From Massariosphaeria phaeospora (taxonomy: Eukaryota > Ascomycota > Dothideomycetes > Pleosporales), in contig JAADJZ010000015.1 in the NCBI GenBank assembly GCA_011032825.1, positions 372,001 to 436,000 of the forward strand: DNA of 64,000 nucleotides, given 5' to 3'. Each line of letters starts with the position of its first letter. Position 1 is the first letter of the stretch. The notes under the pieces are model-generated. The model had not been told where the DNA came from. It searched no databases and was given only the letters and a program-made list of their open reading frames with translations. The position numbers and the translations under genes were made by a program. Shown here piece by piece: positions 31,468 to 42,859 of the stretch.

Positions 31468-32781
31468 ATGGCAAGCACTCCCCCAACACGGCCGCCGCTG
31501 CAGCTTCCGCGCCGCTAACACGCATTCCAATCCAGGCAAACGAAATCACGAATTCCGGCCACGACGAGATGATTGTACGTCTGCCTCCTCCTGCTCTCTC
31601 TCGCTCTCAATTCGCCACCTACACCTACAAGCTATGCTGTACACGCCTCAAAAGATCAGGCCCGAACGGCCTGCGCACAGAATGGCCAAGGGCGTGGTGG
31701 ACTTGCTGTCGCTGGAGACTAACGACATGCAGCACGACGCGGTGCTGGACTACTACGGCCGGCGGCTGGCGACGTGCTCGTCGGACAAGACGATCAAGAT
31801 CTTCGAGGTCGAGGGCGAGTCGCACCGGCTGGTCGAGACGCTGAAGGGGTGCGTGGCTCCGGCAACGCGCCATCTCTGGGGACCGCAATCTGACTGATAT
31901 GGCATGCACAGGCATGAGGGCGCCGTCTGGTGTGTCGCATGGGTAAGCTGAGGTCCCCCTCCTGCAGAAGCGGCCTACCACTGACACATATGCCTCCCTC
32001 TCCAGGCGCACCCCAAATACGGCAACATCCTCGCCTCCTCGTCCTACGACGGCAAAGTCATCATCTGGCGCGAGCAATCCGCCTCGTGGCAGAAGATCTA
32101 CGAAGTCGCCCTGCACACAGCGTCCGTCAACATCGTCGCCTGGGCCCCGCACGAAGCGGGCTGCCTCCTCGCGTGCGCGTCGTCGGACGGCAAGGTCTCG
32201 GTGCTGGAGTTCAAGGACAACGCCTGGAGCCACCAGCTGTTCAGCGCGTGCGGCAGCGGCGTCAACAGCGTGAGCTGGGCGCCGGCCGTGGCGCCGGGCC
32301 AGGTGCTCACCGCGAGCGGCAGCACGCCGGGGTCCGCGCGCCGCCTCGTCACCGGCGGCAGCGACTGCCAGGTCAAGCTGTGGGAGTACAGCCCCGACAC
32401 GGGCAGCTACGCCCAGATGCAGCTGCTCGCCGGCCACAACGACTGGGTGCGCGATGTCGCCTGGAGCCCGACGGTGCTGTCCAAGTCGTACATTGCGTCG
32501 GCGTCGCAGGACAAGACGGTGCGCATCTGGACGTCGTCGGACCTACGTACGTGTCGAGAGAGAGCCGCCCCCCTGGCTGTGGGTCTTTGTATGGGCTAGC
32601 TAGCTAACGCGAAACAGGGGACTGGAAATCTGCGGTCCTCAACGTCGAGCATGTCGCCTGGCGCGTGAGCTGGAGTCTGAGCGGCAACGTGCTGGCCGTG
32701 AGCACGGGCGACAACCGCGTCAGTCTGTGGAAGGAGCGGTTGAGCGGCGGCTGGGAGTGCGTCAAGACCATCGAGGAGTAA
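31468..32781 (+). CDS. SEC13: COPII coat and nuclear-pore protein Sec13
   Basis: A six-bladed WD40 propeller that pairs with Sec31 in COPII vesicles and with Nup145C in the nuclear pore. Six exons: 31468-31470 (ATG only), 31536-31574, 31733-31848, 31912-31942, 32006-32546 and 32618-32781; 297 residues, the same length as yeast Sec13. The first intron must be removed, since reading through meets a TAA at 31516; its donor is GC (ATG|GCAAGC), with branch GCTAACA and acceptor CAG. The protein begins [23 protein letters not shown] and carries '[19 protein letters not shown]', '[16 protein letters not shown]', '[12 protein letters not shown]', '[12 protein letters not shown]', and ends 'WECVKTIEE'. 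Confidence 0.95.
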
Positions 32782-33964
32782 AGAGTGCTCGTGTTCAGGC
32801 GAATTCCGTCTTGAAAGACGAGAGTCTGCCTTACGTCAGCAACGGGGGGTTAGGGGTAGGGGAGGGGGACTACATCTAGCATGTTTCAATGCGTGTATGC
32901 GTCTCGGGGTTTGGGTGGTCCGAAATGCCTCGAGTGCGTGTCAGGGAATCAGGATGATCACACCTTACCATTGGGCAGCTTTCCGAGAATCGAAAGGTCG
33001 AACACTACCACTGTGGGACATCATCATATGACTTGACTACAAATACTGGGTACTGGCACTGGCGCAGGAGCAAACATTACAAACCTTGGCTTCCAATTTT
33101 CCATGTCTGTGATCCTCCCCAGACATACCACATCCCCATGCCCACAAACGCTCGAAAGCCAGTCCCTGACTTTCCCCTTTTTACGCTTAGAAACTGGGTG
33201 TCACATCACATCACATAACATGCAGACCAATGCTCCCGTTTTGATGGTGAGATTTTTGTATTGAGCAGGGGAAATGATCATAGATCCCATCGCGCAAATT
33301 CGCTTTTATGAGGCTACACGCCACATTCATCCACATGCATATTGCAACGGCTCCCCACCCACCCCAACGCCAAAGCAAGTACCTACCCAGCGCCACGGTG
33401 CAAATGGTCATGGTACCGCTAACACGCAGATGCTGATGGATGGACACACTGAAGGTTCCAGGCACGTCCCGAGGCAAAAGAAGAAACAGAAAAAGTGCTC
33501 CTAGCAGTGATGTGATGTGTCGACTTTGCAGCAGGCAAGAAAAATTTGACTCGAAGAGAAAAGAGACATGGGGGATACGTATGTGTTGGATGGTCCGACC
33601 AGAAGGCGGAAATAAGTGCCCGACGGTCGCCATGTGTCATGTATCCAACGTGGAATCCGGAATATGGGGTAATGTATAATGGGGTGCTTGAGTCGAAGGA
33701 AAAATTGGAATGGAGGGAGGGACCGGAGGTTAGGTATATAATAGGGGAGTGGCCGTTTCAAAGGAAATCCGAAAGAGGGGGTAAGGTATAATGGGTGCCG
33801 TGCAAAGGAAATCCGAAGTAGGGGTAAGATAGTCATAACCGGGTGTGATGAAGTGCAACCGTAGTCGAAAAGTCGGAAATGGTCGTGTTAGGTAGCACGA
33901 TGCTAGAGCATGTCGGCGGCCGATGAAGACAGTGTTGGTGTGTCGACTGGCCTTACTCATCGTC
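32782..33964. other. Convergent 3' intergenic region
   Basis: 1.18 kb between SEC13 and the leftward F-box gene. It contains degenerate short repeats: AAAGGAAATCCGAA at about 33758 and 33806, and GTATAATGGG-like motifs near 33674 and 33787. No gene seen. Confidence 0.5.
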
Positions 33965-35691
33965 CTAGTGGTCGTCGTCGCTATCCTCCTCGTCTTCCAG
34001 CTCTGGCTCCTCGACAGCCCAGAAAATGAAAGGGCCATTGTAGTCATCCTAGTCTGATTGAGTGTTTGATGCCAGATTCCGAAGCGGTATTACTCACGTC
34101 CAAGTTGACGTTGCCTGAAGCGTACCACCATCGACCAAGGATGATTCTACCACCACTATGCATCTGCGTCAGCGACTGTCTTGCATGCTGTGACGCATTT
34201 GACTTACGGTAGTACAACTCCCTCATAAGCCCAAAGATTATCATCGTTGAGCTCTTCGTCACCTTCTACGAAATGCTTCATGAACGTGATGCGCTGCCAT
34301 CCTGGAATACCACACTGCGTCGGTAGCGCATTTAACCAGCCACGAGCAAAGAAGTTGTCGTTAAGATCTTCACCCTTTCCAACAAAATGAATGTTCTTGT
34401 GCTTCTGATTCGGAGACTCGAAACCTGACCGGTGCTGTGCTCGAGTACGCGGTGGTCCCGTCTCGCGCAGAGAGTGCAGTCGGTCTTCGAAGATCTCAGG
34501 CCAAGACATGTCGCCATCTTGTGTGAAATCCAGTTCAAGAGACTAGGACATCAGTCAGTAGGATACTCAAGGCAACAGAAGGGTTCCGCGTTGCTTCCCA
34601 AATAAATAGGATGTTATGCAAGGCGTCGCACTGCGCGCACTTCATTATCTAGTAGGGACGTACCTGGATTTTTCCTTCCTCGACGTTTCCATCGACGAAG
34701 AACAGGTCATTTTTCTTGGAGCTCTTGTTGTTGTAGAAAACATCGCGAAGCTTGTCAATATCGTTTTGCTCAAGAAACGTGTATGTACCCTTCCAATGCT
34801 TGCTGAGGGGGTAGCAGCCATGTTTCAACAGACCGCGCCATGCCGATGGCTTCTGGGAGACGGGTAGATCGCTCATGGTACTATAGAGAGTTGCCAACTC
34901 AACATTCGTCATGTGACAGCGGAAGAGGTCCAGACTGTGTAATACCCATTCCATGTTGACGTCTGTCTTGTACTGACCAGTAAACAAAGGTGCAACATTC
35001 GAAGGTGCGTAGACCGCTATTTGCGATTCTTCAACGGCAAGGACATTTTGTCGGGGTCCATCCAGATCGAACAAGAAGTGAGCGCACATCAGCTTGGTGG
35101 CTGCCAGCGCTGGATTGAGCTTCTGGGCATCTGAAGGGGGACGTCTGCCGCCGAAGACTATCTTAGAGTTCATGATGAAGTTGACCAACTGCGTCTGATT
35201 TGGGCAGCGAGCACGGCCGTACTCATCATACTGCACCGATCCTTGGAAAGATTCTACTCATGTCAGCTATACATAGCAGACATTAGAGCAGCGAGGGCTT
35301 ACCGGCAATCAAGTCTCGAAGAACTGCTAGGGCTTTGATCTCACGCCTCTCCTGGCCTTTGTGGAACGGATAAGTCGTGCTGCGGTTCAACCACTTGCCG
35401 CGTTTCAGGTACTGTGCCTTTAGAACATTGTTCGGCGTACCCGCTTTGAGCGCGTACTTCTCGCGGAACTTGGCACGCCAGAACGAGTGGTTGTCTCCAT
35501 CGCACGCATTGTCAGTGGCCCTGCAAATGCGGCGGAAGGCATAGATGTCCTTGTCAGTCTCTAGGCAATGCGCAATGGTTTTGTTCAACTAGAAGACAGT
35601 AAGATGAGGGGAGCGTACGATTGGATTGTGCACTTGCCTCAATGGGAAGCCTGTTGAAAGCCGTCGTGGTTGAGGGGCGGTTCCTATCCAT
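33965..35691 (-). CDS. F-box protein with conserved fungal C-terminal domain
   Basis: Six exons: 35638-35691, 35303-35588, 34664-35241, 34208-34542, 34098-34155 and 33965-34048, giving 464 residues. The first intron uses a GC donor in perfect context (GAG|GCAAGT) and joins 'AFNRLPIE-LNKTIAHCLETDKDIYAFRRICRATDNAC', restoring the F-box at residues 12-50. The other donors are GTAAGC, GTACGT, GTAAGT and GTGAGT. The C-terminal part ('VVLPGGRIILGRWWYASG', 'YNGPFIFW') matches, from memory, a widespread fungal F-box family, and the protein ends in an acidic tail (DEEDSDDDH). The role is probably SCF substrate recognition; the substrate is unknown. Confidence 0.88.
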
Positions 35692-36430
35692 AGCGACTCA
35701 AGGATGGCTATCTGCGAGACGAAGCCAGGTCTGGATGCGTGTGAAGCGAAGGGTCTGCAGAGATTACGGGAAAGATATGGATCTAGTCTTGGAGAAGTCA
35801 GTTTGCGGTCATGCAATGGAAGACGGCTCGGGCGAGGTGATGTTGGAGTTGTGGGAGTTGTGGGAGTTGTGGTAAAGGTCGTTAAGAAGGCAGCGAGAGC
35901 CAAGTACTAAGCGAGGGTTATCTAGAGTTGTGTAGGTTGAGAAGTGAAAGCGTCCGTGCATACTTTCACCGAAGTCTAGAGATGGTGGTGGCAACCATCA
36001 GTCGGTGGCTAGGCATTGCCAATGGATGCTGAACCAACTAGGTTCCAAGTCCCAATTCTAGAGAGCCGTCAGCGATGGATCTGAAAATAACTGTGAGTAT
36101 GATGCAAAAAGTGTGTGGCCAGATGTCGAGTGAGGAGGGAAGCTCGCTGAACGGTGGTGTTGAGTGGCTCGACGCCGTAACAAACGGAAGGAAAGAGCGG
36201 CCAACCTCAAAACCAACAAAACGGACTACTACTTCTAGCTCACGGCATTTAAGTCCTCCATGACTGGAGAAAACACCTCGACCCCATTTTTTAGGGGACC
36301 GGACTGTTGCGAGGCAACCACCTTGCGAAGGACCCGCTTCACGGAAACGTTCAGTAAAACAACCATGAATAATCAGCAAAAACAGATAAACTTCTTCGTA
36401 CCTCAACATTCCCGCCTCATCTACGACCCC
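35692..36430. other. Upstream region of the F-box gene
   Basis: 739 bp. Contains a short tandem array of a GTTGTGGGA-type unit at about 35841-35872. A leftward frame across it (35589-35903) is explained by this repeat and by exon 1 in another frame. Confidence 0.5.
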
Positions 36431-38187
36431 TTATAGCAGAGGCAACGCCATAATCCCCGCCCAAACCGCCGCAAACCTCGCAACATCCACCACCTCCCCC
36501 TTCCCCACCGCCGCACCCGACGGTCCCGACGGCGCCGCCCCGGTACTCGAAGGCGGCGACGGCAACCCACTACTCGGGCCGGCCTCATTCGCCGACCCCC
36601 CGTCCTCCCGCACAACGACGTAGATCTCGCCCGTCGTATCACTGCTCATGAACAGCCGCCCCTGGCCATCCCACGCGAGACCCGCGGGGCGAAAGCAGCT
36701 GTCCGGACAGCGCGAGAGGTCAGCGTTGGACACGATGTCGAGGGCCGCCGTGTTGCTGGTAGAGGCCGCGGTGGGTGATCCGGCGCCGTCGAAGGGGATC
36801 ACGGAGAGTTTGTAGCCGATGGGAGAGTCGCGGTTCCTGGGAAAGTGGGGAAGGTCAGTATACATTATTGCTGTGATGGATAGGTAGTAGAAGAAGAGAG
36901 GAAAAGGAGGACTAAGAGGAGGACTAAGAGGAGAAAGAAGAAAGGAGGAAGAAACAGGGGGAGTACCAAGACCCGTGGAACGAGACCCACGCCGCCGTCC
37001 CGTTGCCGTTGAACTTCATATCCAGCGGCGCCATGTGCGCGGCGAACGTCAGCCGCGGTGCTACATGGCCGTCACGGCAGAACGTATCGTTCACCGTGGC
37101 GTTCTGATCGCCAATGGCGAACTGCGTCCCGACCTGCACATTCTCGCTCTGCGGTATCTCACCAACATCCCACGCCGCATAGCAAGACGGATACCCGTAA
37201 TTGCCGCCCTGCTCCGCCGTCTCCGTCCCGTTCAAGTAGCCGTGGAAATTCATCTCTTCCCCTGGGTTGTTCTGGTGGATGTTCACGCCCTCTCGTTCGA
37301 AATTGTCGACGCTGTTCTCCACAGAGTAGATGCCTCCTGTAACCGGCTCTTCAGCGATGCCGACGGAATTCCGCAGGCCCCAGCCCAGCAATACACCGTC
37401 TTCGGTGTACCTGTAAGGAGAGTCTGTTACGTTCGACACGTTGAACGCTTTGATCGTCGACACCCCCGTAGAGATATCCTGCGCCGCGGGATCGAGGTTG
37501 GCCATGCTTCCCCTGCTGACCAGCAGCATGCCCTCAACCCGGCGCGACATCAACAGCGTCCTCGTCACATGCCCGTCTTCCGGGTCGCCCATCCCATTGA
37601 CGACCTCTCTTGGCCCCGAGCTGTTTCTTCCCTCGTCCGCATCGTAGTCCCACGCATAGACGGCGCCCGCCGACGACGCATACAGCGTGCGCCCATCAGC
37701 CGCCAACTCAACCCCATGATTCAACTAAAAAAGCACCCCAAAAGTCAGATCAGATCAGAACCCCATTCAGACTCGTAACACCCCCATCATCAAGTCTCTC
37801 TCCGCGCCCCAACACCACACACCACACATCACACATCACGCAATCTAGGAAACCCACTCCACTCACCCTCTCATCCGCCACCACATCCGCCACCTCGCCC
37901 TCAGCCCTCACACACGCGCCCTTCTCCGCACTCAACCTCACCCGCGCAATCCCCACCCCCTGCTGCACAACCAGCAAGTGCCCGCGCGTGTCAAACACCA
38001 TGCCACGCGGCTTCTGCAAGCCGGACGCAACGACCTGCGCGCTCCAGCCGGGCGCCACCGACGGCGCTGCGTTTTTCGGCGCGAGGGTGCTCGCGCACGG
38101 GGCGGCTGCGCTCTGCGCCCTGGTGCCGCGCCCGATGCAGCAGATGATGATGGCGATGATGAGGTTTAATGATGCTGCTGCTGCCAT
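36431..38187 (-). CDS. GPI-anchored sorbosone/glucose dehydrogenase-like protein
   Basis: Three exons: 37867-38187, 36967-37724 and 36431-36836, giving 494 residues. Donors are GTGAGT and GTACTC; joins give 'VVADER-LNHGVELAADG' and 'SFHGSW-NRDSPIGYKL'. I used the ATG at 38185-38187, which starts a signal peptide (AAAASLNLIIAIIICCIG). The fold is the quinoprotein glucose/sorbosone dehydrogenase propeller: 'LQKPRGMVFDTRGHLLVVQQGVGI', 'GWGLRNSVGIAEEP', 'GEEMNFHGYLNG', 'GGNYGYPSC', and a final 'FRPAGLAWDGQGRLFMSSDTTGEIYVV'. The C-terminus is Ser/Gly/Pro-rich and ends in a hydrophobic tail (FAAVWAGIMALPLL), typical of GPI attachment. Relatives include PQQ-dependent AA12 enzymes, but cofactor use here is not shown. 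Confidence 0.88.
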
Positions 38188-39613
38188 ATTGTATTGGCTG
38201 AGCCGACCCACCGAGCGTAGCAGTTGAGATGAGCTGCGACGGACGCGTCGAGACGAGATGGGCCGTGGGAAAATCAGATCGGATCGGATCGGATCGGTTT
38301 GGTTCGATGCAGGTACAGATTAATGAAATGAAATGAATGGCGATATCGAGGTACTTGGGACTGTGATTGGAGCACCGCGAAGGGAAAGCGGGGGCGGGGA
38401 AGCACTTGCGTGCGGCGTGAGGGTAATAAATCGAGAAAAAGAAGACGGTTATCTAAATGAATATGGTCAAGAATGATGGGAATGGGATATCTAGTTCGAT
38501 AGTTTAGTTCCGTTCCACATTCTTTTGCCCTCGGAGCAATAAGTCGATTGCTTGGCTTGGCTGACTGGTTTGCGTCATCAGTGTAGCAGACTGCGAACTT
38601 CCAAGACGCCAGACGGCAGGCCGGCATTCTTTCCGGGCAGGCACCGAGGACTGGACCGGCGAACGCATTGTTAGAGTCCAGGGCAACACGGAGGATAGAT
38701 ATGGATAGGGAACCAAAAGGCGAGGTTCTGTCAGCAGCACCTCGTACCTACCATATAAGTATCATGTAGCTACCTAGGCGCCTTGCACAACAGAATCACG
38801 CAGACTACAATAAGGTCAGGATGATTAAGATATATTCATATTCCGTATTTCACCGGCTCTAAAGCAAGGGACCCAGTCCCGCCGTACTACATGGAGCGGA
38901 ACGTCGCTGAACTGAACTGAACTGCGTCGCTCTGCTCTGCAATGGAATCGGCAATGTGTTTTTCTTCGAGCCAGCCAGCCAACCGTCTGCCCCTCCAAGG
39001 CCAGCCCACATGCACATCATCCAGAACAGGCCCAATTCAAATGCGACCAACCCTACCCGTTTTGTACAAGACATGGAAACCCGAAAAGCCTCCTCCCCGC
39101 TCCGCTCCACTCCGCTTCTGCCCTCCCAACCGCCAGCTCGAAGCCCGAGTGAATTTAAAGGAGACGAAAAATCCGATAGAGGAACAGCCGAAAAAACTCC
39201 TGTGAGCGTCCATCCCCCGGTAAACAAGACGAGATTTGTTACTGCTGTATCCAAAGCCCTGCCACCTTCTGCTTGTGTATGTCTTTCCTGGAAAGCGATC
39301 GCTAGTGTATGCGAACGCTGATGCAACGCGGTTGGTTTGATGCTAAAGTGAGAGATAGAGAGAGAGATAGAGAGAGAAAAGCATGGAGATGCAAGTCCGT
39401 GCCTGATGCAATAAATGGTCCAGGAAAGCCGGTGCCAGTGTAAGAAATGCATTGTGACGAAACCGAAGCGCTTAGGGTTGTCGCTCAAACGCTAATCCAG
39501 AAGAAAGAAAATAACCCAAGAGAATCCTTTTTGTCCCCACCCAAACTTTTGCTGTCGAAGGATTGTCGGACACGATTAAGCGTCCTCACAGTGCTGCCCA
39601 TCTTTTTTCGAAT
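38188..39613. other. Intergenic region with simple repeats
   Basis: 1.4 kb. Contains a GGATC pentamer array at about 38276-38298 just upstream of the dehydrogenase gene and a GA-rich GAGATAGAGA array at about 39353-39379. No gene seen. Confidence 0.5.
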
Positions 39614-42600
39614 TTACGTGAACGTCGTTAGTTTCATTTGTGTGGCTAAGTCGTTGTCGTTTTGAAATATCTTGCTGAACTCGGGCTCTCTTCCATTTGG
39701 GCTCGTACGTGGGCTGGAATAAAGGCCTTCTGCTTCCTTCAACGCCTCTTTGACTTTGTGATTCAATGTAAACACGTATGGGACGATACGACGGAGAGTC
39801 GCAGTGTCAAATGGTACTTTCTTCGTGGTAGGTGTAGACTTCGAACTAGCCTCTGGCTCATTGCTCCTCTTTTTCTGGAGCGCTTCTATGACAGACCGTG
39901 CTTTGGCTTCTGAATCCTTACGAGGCCGTGTGACTGGAAATTTAGGGCTGGAGGTGCTGGTCATTTCGAATTTTGGTTTTGGGGGGATGGGAGAGGATTG
40001 CGGACCAAATATCTCGTAATTTGGAGGTAGTATCGATTTCCTCCTAAGTCGTTGAGTGGGTTGAGGGGTTGGGTGTATAGGACCCTTGCTAAGATCGTCG
40101 GTCGCTAACCCAGACCTGCGTCTACCTCTTCCTTGACTAGGGCTTGGGCCAGTGACGTCTTCAAAAGCGTCTTCGTCGAAGCCTGGCGACGAGGGAGGTG
40201 ACAAGCGAGTGATGCCTTCATGTTCTGCCTCCTGGTCGGCGAGATCAATCATGGCATCAACTTCCTCCCATATGTGTGAATTTACTCCCTCTAGTATGCC
40301 GAGGGCGGCGGCGCGGAATTTCTGCTCTTTCAACTCTTCGATCAGAAGACCCCATTCACGCAAGAGGCTTATGTTGGCGAGCACATTGCTTTGTTGCTCC
40401 CGTATAGTGTTCGGCACCAACATAGCTGAACCGCTGTCGATTCTCTGGGACACGGCTGCACCTTTGGCGGCAGGCTCCTCACTGAAGTCGAAGTCGTCAT
40501 CCCAATCCTCAGTAACACCCTTGCTGCCCACACCCCATGTACCGAATTTGTTGGTGACAACAGCGCTACGCTTGCTGGCAGCATCTGGAACAACAGGCAC
40601 GCTTTGACTACGAGCGTGTAGGCCACTGGGCGCTCGACGACTGACTGACCGAGTTCCTCTACGGTCTGCATCCTTCTTGCCATGCACGGTTCGGGGACGT
40701 GGCGGCGTGCGATTGCCCGAGCTTTTATCGGTGGGTTGCTGTTCTGACCAATCAAATATACTACTTCGCGCGTCCCTATCAGCATGGTCACTGATGAGAT
40801 GTTGTGGAGTGGTTGGCGTAGGCTTCGGGCTAGAGCCGGAAGCGAGCGATCGCGGGTTGTGGCGCTCAAGGGAAACTGGGGTGGCGACATGCGCATGCAT
40901 GACTGGCGAGCGGGATGGAAAATCACCCCACGGATCTCCATCTCCCTGTTCATCCAATGACCACCGGCTACTGTTGTCGTCTTCTCCAATCCTTAGGTCC
41001 CACTCCAGTCTTCCAAGAGAGAGTGGCTTTCGCATGTCCGGTGGTGAAGAAGGAATTAGGGTTGGGAAAAGAGGTGCATTTTGCCCTCGGCCCAGGCTCG
41101 GAGATTCGTGGAACGATCGCTCTGGGACTATGGTTCGTACTGGCGTTGATATGCTTTCCTCCTCCTCGGCAATACTTTGGTGCCCAGGCGCGCTGTCGGT
41201 GGGTTCCTCGCGAAATGTTCCCTTGGGGAGCAAATCTCGTAAGGCGGTAACTTTAGGTTTGGCTGGAGGGGACTCGTCAAATATCGTCTCGATGCGAGGC
41301 CCACGGGCCCCCGACGTGCTTCGTGTTGCACCAGTGCGCAGCGAGTCAAAAACAGTCTCGCTTTGAATATCCACATCGTCTTCGTCGCCAGATCCCACAC
41401 CACGAGCTTCGTTGTCTGAGCCGACAAGTGTGGAGGCCTGTTCCGACGGCGTGACTGAATGGCGGGATGGTCGTCCGCCGGCTTGGACTAGGGTTGGCGA
41501 CGGTGGGATTTGATTGCTACCTGCCGAAGCTGGATGCGGAACGTGGTCATGGTGCATGGATGCCGCGGTGTTCTCTGTCGTTGCAACAGCGCGTGGCTGT
41601 GGTAGAGCAAGTAGCGGTTGAGAAACGAAGCCACTAAGATGTCCATGTCGTGAATTGCTAGTTTCGGTGAGGCCAGCAGACGTGGAAATTTCGCGTCGAA
41701 CAAGAGCGGGGTCAGTGAAATCTCGCCGGACAGATGCTGCGTAAGACTCTCCGTGTGCAGTGCTACTTGGCCTTTTGCTCATAACGGGAAGCGGAGCAGA
41801 GCTCACCCTTTGGCTCGACTTGCGGGATAACTTGGTGCCGGGTAATCTCACAAGTCGTTGCTTCTTGGCGCCGGAACCTGGGGAAAGGAAGTCGGATAAG
41901 GAGAAAGAACGTCTGGGCCGTTCGGCCTCATCCGTGCGTTCTGTGGATACGCCATTGAGCGCCCGCTTATCTTCCCGGGCGTTGGGCACCTCTGGCTTGG
42001 ACGCGATGACTGCGGTAATGCTCATAGGCGTGCCAGGTCTACTCACGAAAAATATACTGTCGCCGTCTTCACTAACAGAGTCCTCCACCTCATCGGCGCC
42101 TTCCGACACAGACCTGGCAAGTAATAAGGTTGGCGGGTTTTTATCATCTGGAAAGACCCGTCTCATGTTCCCTGCATTTGCGACCGACCCTTTCTTCTTC
42201 GAGAGCGTCTTCTCTTTGGGAATCCGCGCCGCGAAAAACCGAGTGTATTCGGGATCATTATCTGTCGAGGACGGGAGCTGGACTGCTGATGGGTGCTCAA
42301 CGGTCATTTCCATGAGCGCCGTCTGGTGCTGCAGAGTAGCGGATCGTTGATGGCTGGTGGCGGGGCGTCGAAGGCCAGGGAGTCGTGGGGCGGCGCCTTG
42401 GACGGTATAGAGCTCTCGGGGCGCGCGTACTGACGAGGAGCGCTTGACGAGCTTGTTGGGCGGCATCGGCGAGGGAGATCGCCTGCCCATGATGGGGGCA
42501 GTCGAGCCGTCGTGGGAAAAGGCCATTGAGCCATTGGAGCACGATAGGGAGGGGGACAGCAGCGGGCCCGGGCTGGTGTTCCTGCTCGAGGCCTGCGACG

Positions 42601-42859
42601 TCGACAGGCGCTTGATCCACGAGGACCGTCGCGAGGGCACCTGCAGCGGGTCGACGGCCTGCTCCAGGGGCGCGCCATAGCCATTGCCATAACCATTGGC
42701 GAGCATGCTGGCCGGCTGCCTCGCCGTGTCGTCGCTCGTCATCCGCCTCACAAGCCGGCGCGGCGGGCGTCCATCGTAGCTGAGGCGAGTCGCGGGCGGG
42801 GCGCGAGAGGGAGCCGGCAGCGGCACGGGCAGGCCAGAGAGGGTGCTTGTTTGGGACAT
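39614..42859 (-). CDS. Large Ser/Pro-rich disordered protein of unknown function
   Basis: A single uninterrupted exon of 1081 residues from the ATG at 42857-42859 (MSQTSTLSGLPVPLP). I do not recognise the family. Most of it is low-complexity, with many R/K-x-x-S sites (RRSSW, KRSSS, RKSS), suggesting regulation by basophilic kinases. Two parts look conserved. One is an acidic-aromatic motif 'TEDWDDDFDFSEEP' (about residues 800-815), followed by a helical block 'REQQSNVLANISLLREWGLLIEELKEQKFRAAAL'. The other is a C-terminal helical segment 'ATLRRIVPYVFTLNHKVKEALKEAEGLY'. Such a layout is common in septation or polarity scaffold proteins, but that is only a guess. No membrane segment is seen. 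Confidence 0.8.
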   Translation of the reverse strand: MSQTSTLSGLPVPLPAPSRAPPATRLSYDGRPPRRLVRRMTSDDTARQPASMLANGYGNGYGAPLEQAVDPLQVPSRRSSWIKRLSTSQASSRNTSPGPLLSPSLSCSNGSMAFSHDGSTAPIMGRRSPSPMPPNKLVKRSSSVRAPRELYTVQGAAPRLPGLRRPATSHQRSATLQHQTALMEMTVEHPSAVQLPSSTDNDPEYTRFFAARIPKEKTLSKKKGSVANAGNMRRVFPDDKNPPTLLLARSVSEGADEVEDSVSEDGDSIFFVSRPGTPMSITAVIASKPEVPNAREDKRALNGVSTERTDEAERPRRSFSLSDFLSPGSGAKKQRLVRLPGTKLSRKSSQRVSSAPLPVMSKRPSSTAHGESYAASVRRDFTDPALVRREISTSAGLTETSNSRHGHLSGFVSQPLLALPQPRAVATTENTAASMHHDHVPHPASAGSNQIPPSPTLVQAGGRPSRHSVTPSEQASTLVGSDNEARGVGSGDEDDVDIQSETVFDSLRTGATRSTSGARGPRIETIFDESPPAKPKVTALRDLLPKGTFREEPTDSAPGHQSIAEEEESISTPVRTIVPERSFHESPSLGRGQNAPLFPTLIPSSPPDMRKPLSLGRLEWDLRIGEDDNSSRWSLDEQGDGDPWGDFPSRSPVMHAHVATPVSLERHNPRSLASGSSPKPTPTTPQHLISDHADRDARSSIFDWSEQQPTDKSSGNRTPPRPRTVHGKKDADRRGTRSVSRRAPSGLHARSQSVPVVPDAASKRSAVVTNKFGTWGVGSKGVTEDWDDDFDFSEEPAAKGAAVSQRIDSGSAMLVPNTIREQQSNVLANISLLREWGLLIEELKEQKFRAAALGILEGVNSHIWEEVDAMIDLADQEAEHEGITRLSPPSSPGFDEDAFEDVTGPSPSQGRGRRRSGLATDDLSKGPIHPTPQPTQRLRRKSILPPNYEIFGPQSSPIPPKPKFEMTSTSSPKFPVTRPRKDSEAKARSVIEALQKKRSNEPEASSKSTPTTKKVPFDTATLRRIVPYVFTLNHKVKEALKEAEGLYSSPRTSPNGREPEFSKIFQNDNDLATQMKLTTFT

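Noticed and set aside
36975..37778. 267-codon plus-strand frame
   Set aside because: Antisense shadow of the sorbosone-dehydrogenase-like gene.
28900..38187. Secondary-metabolite cluster around the MFS transporter and dehydrogenase
   Set aside because: No synthase (PKS, NRPS, terpene) or pathway transcription factor is present, and the interleaved genes are SEC13 and an F-box gene.
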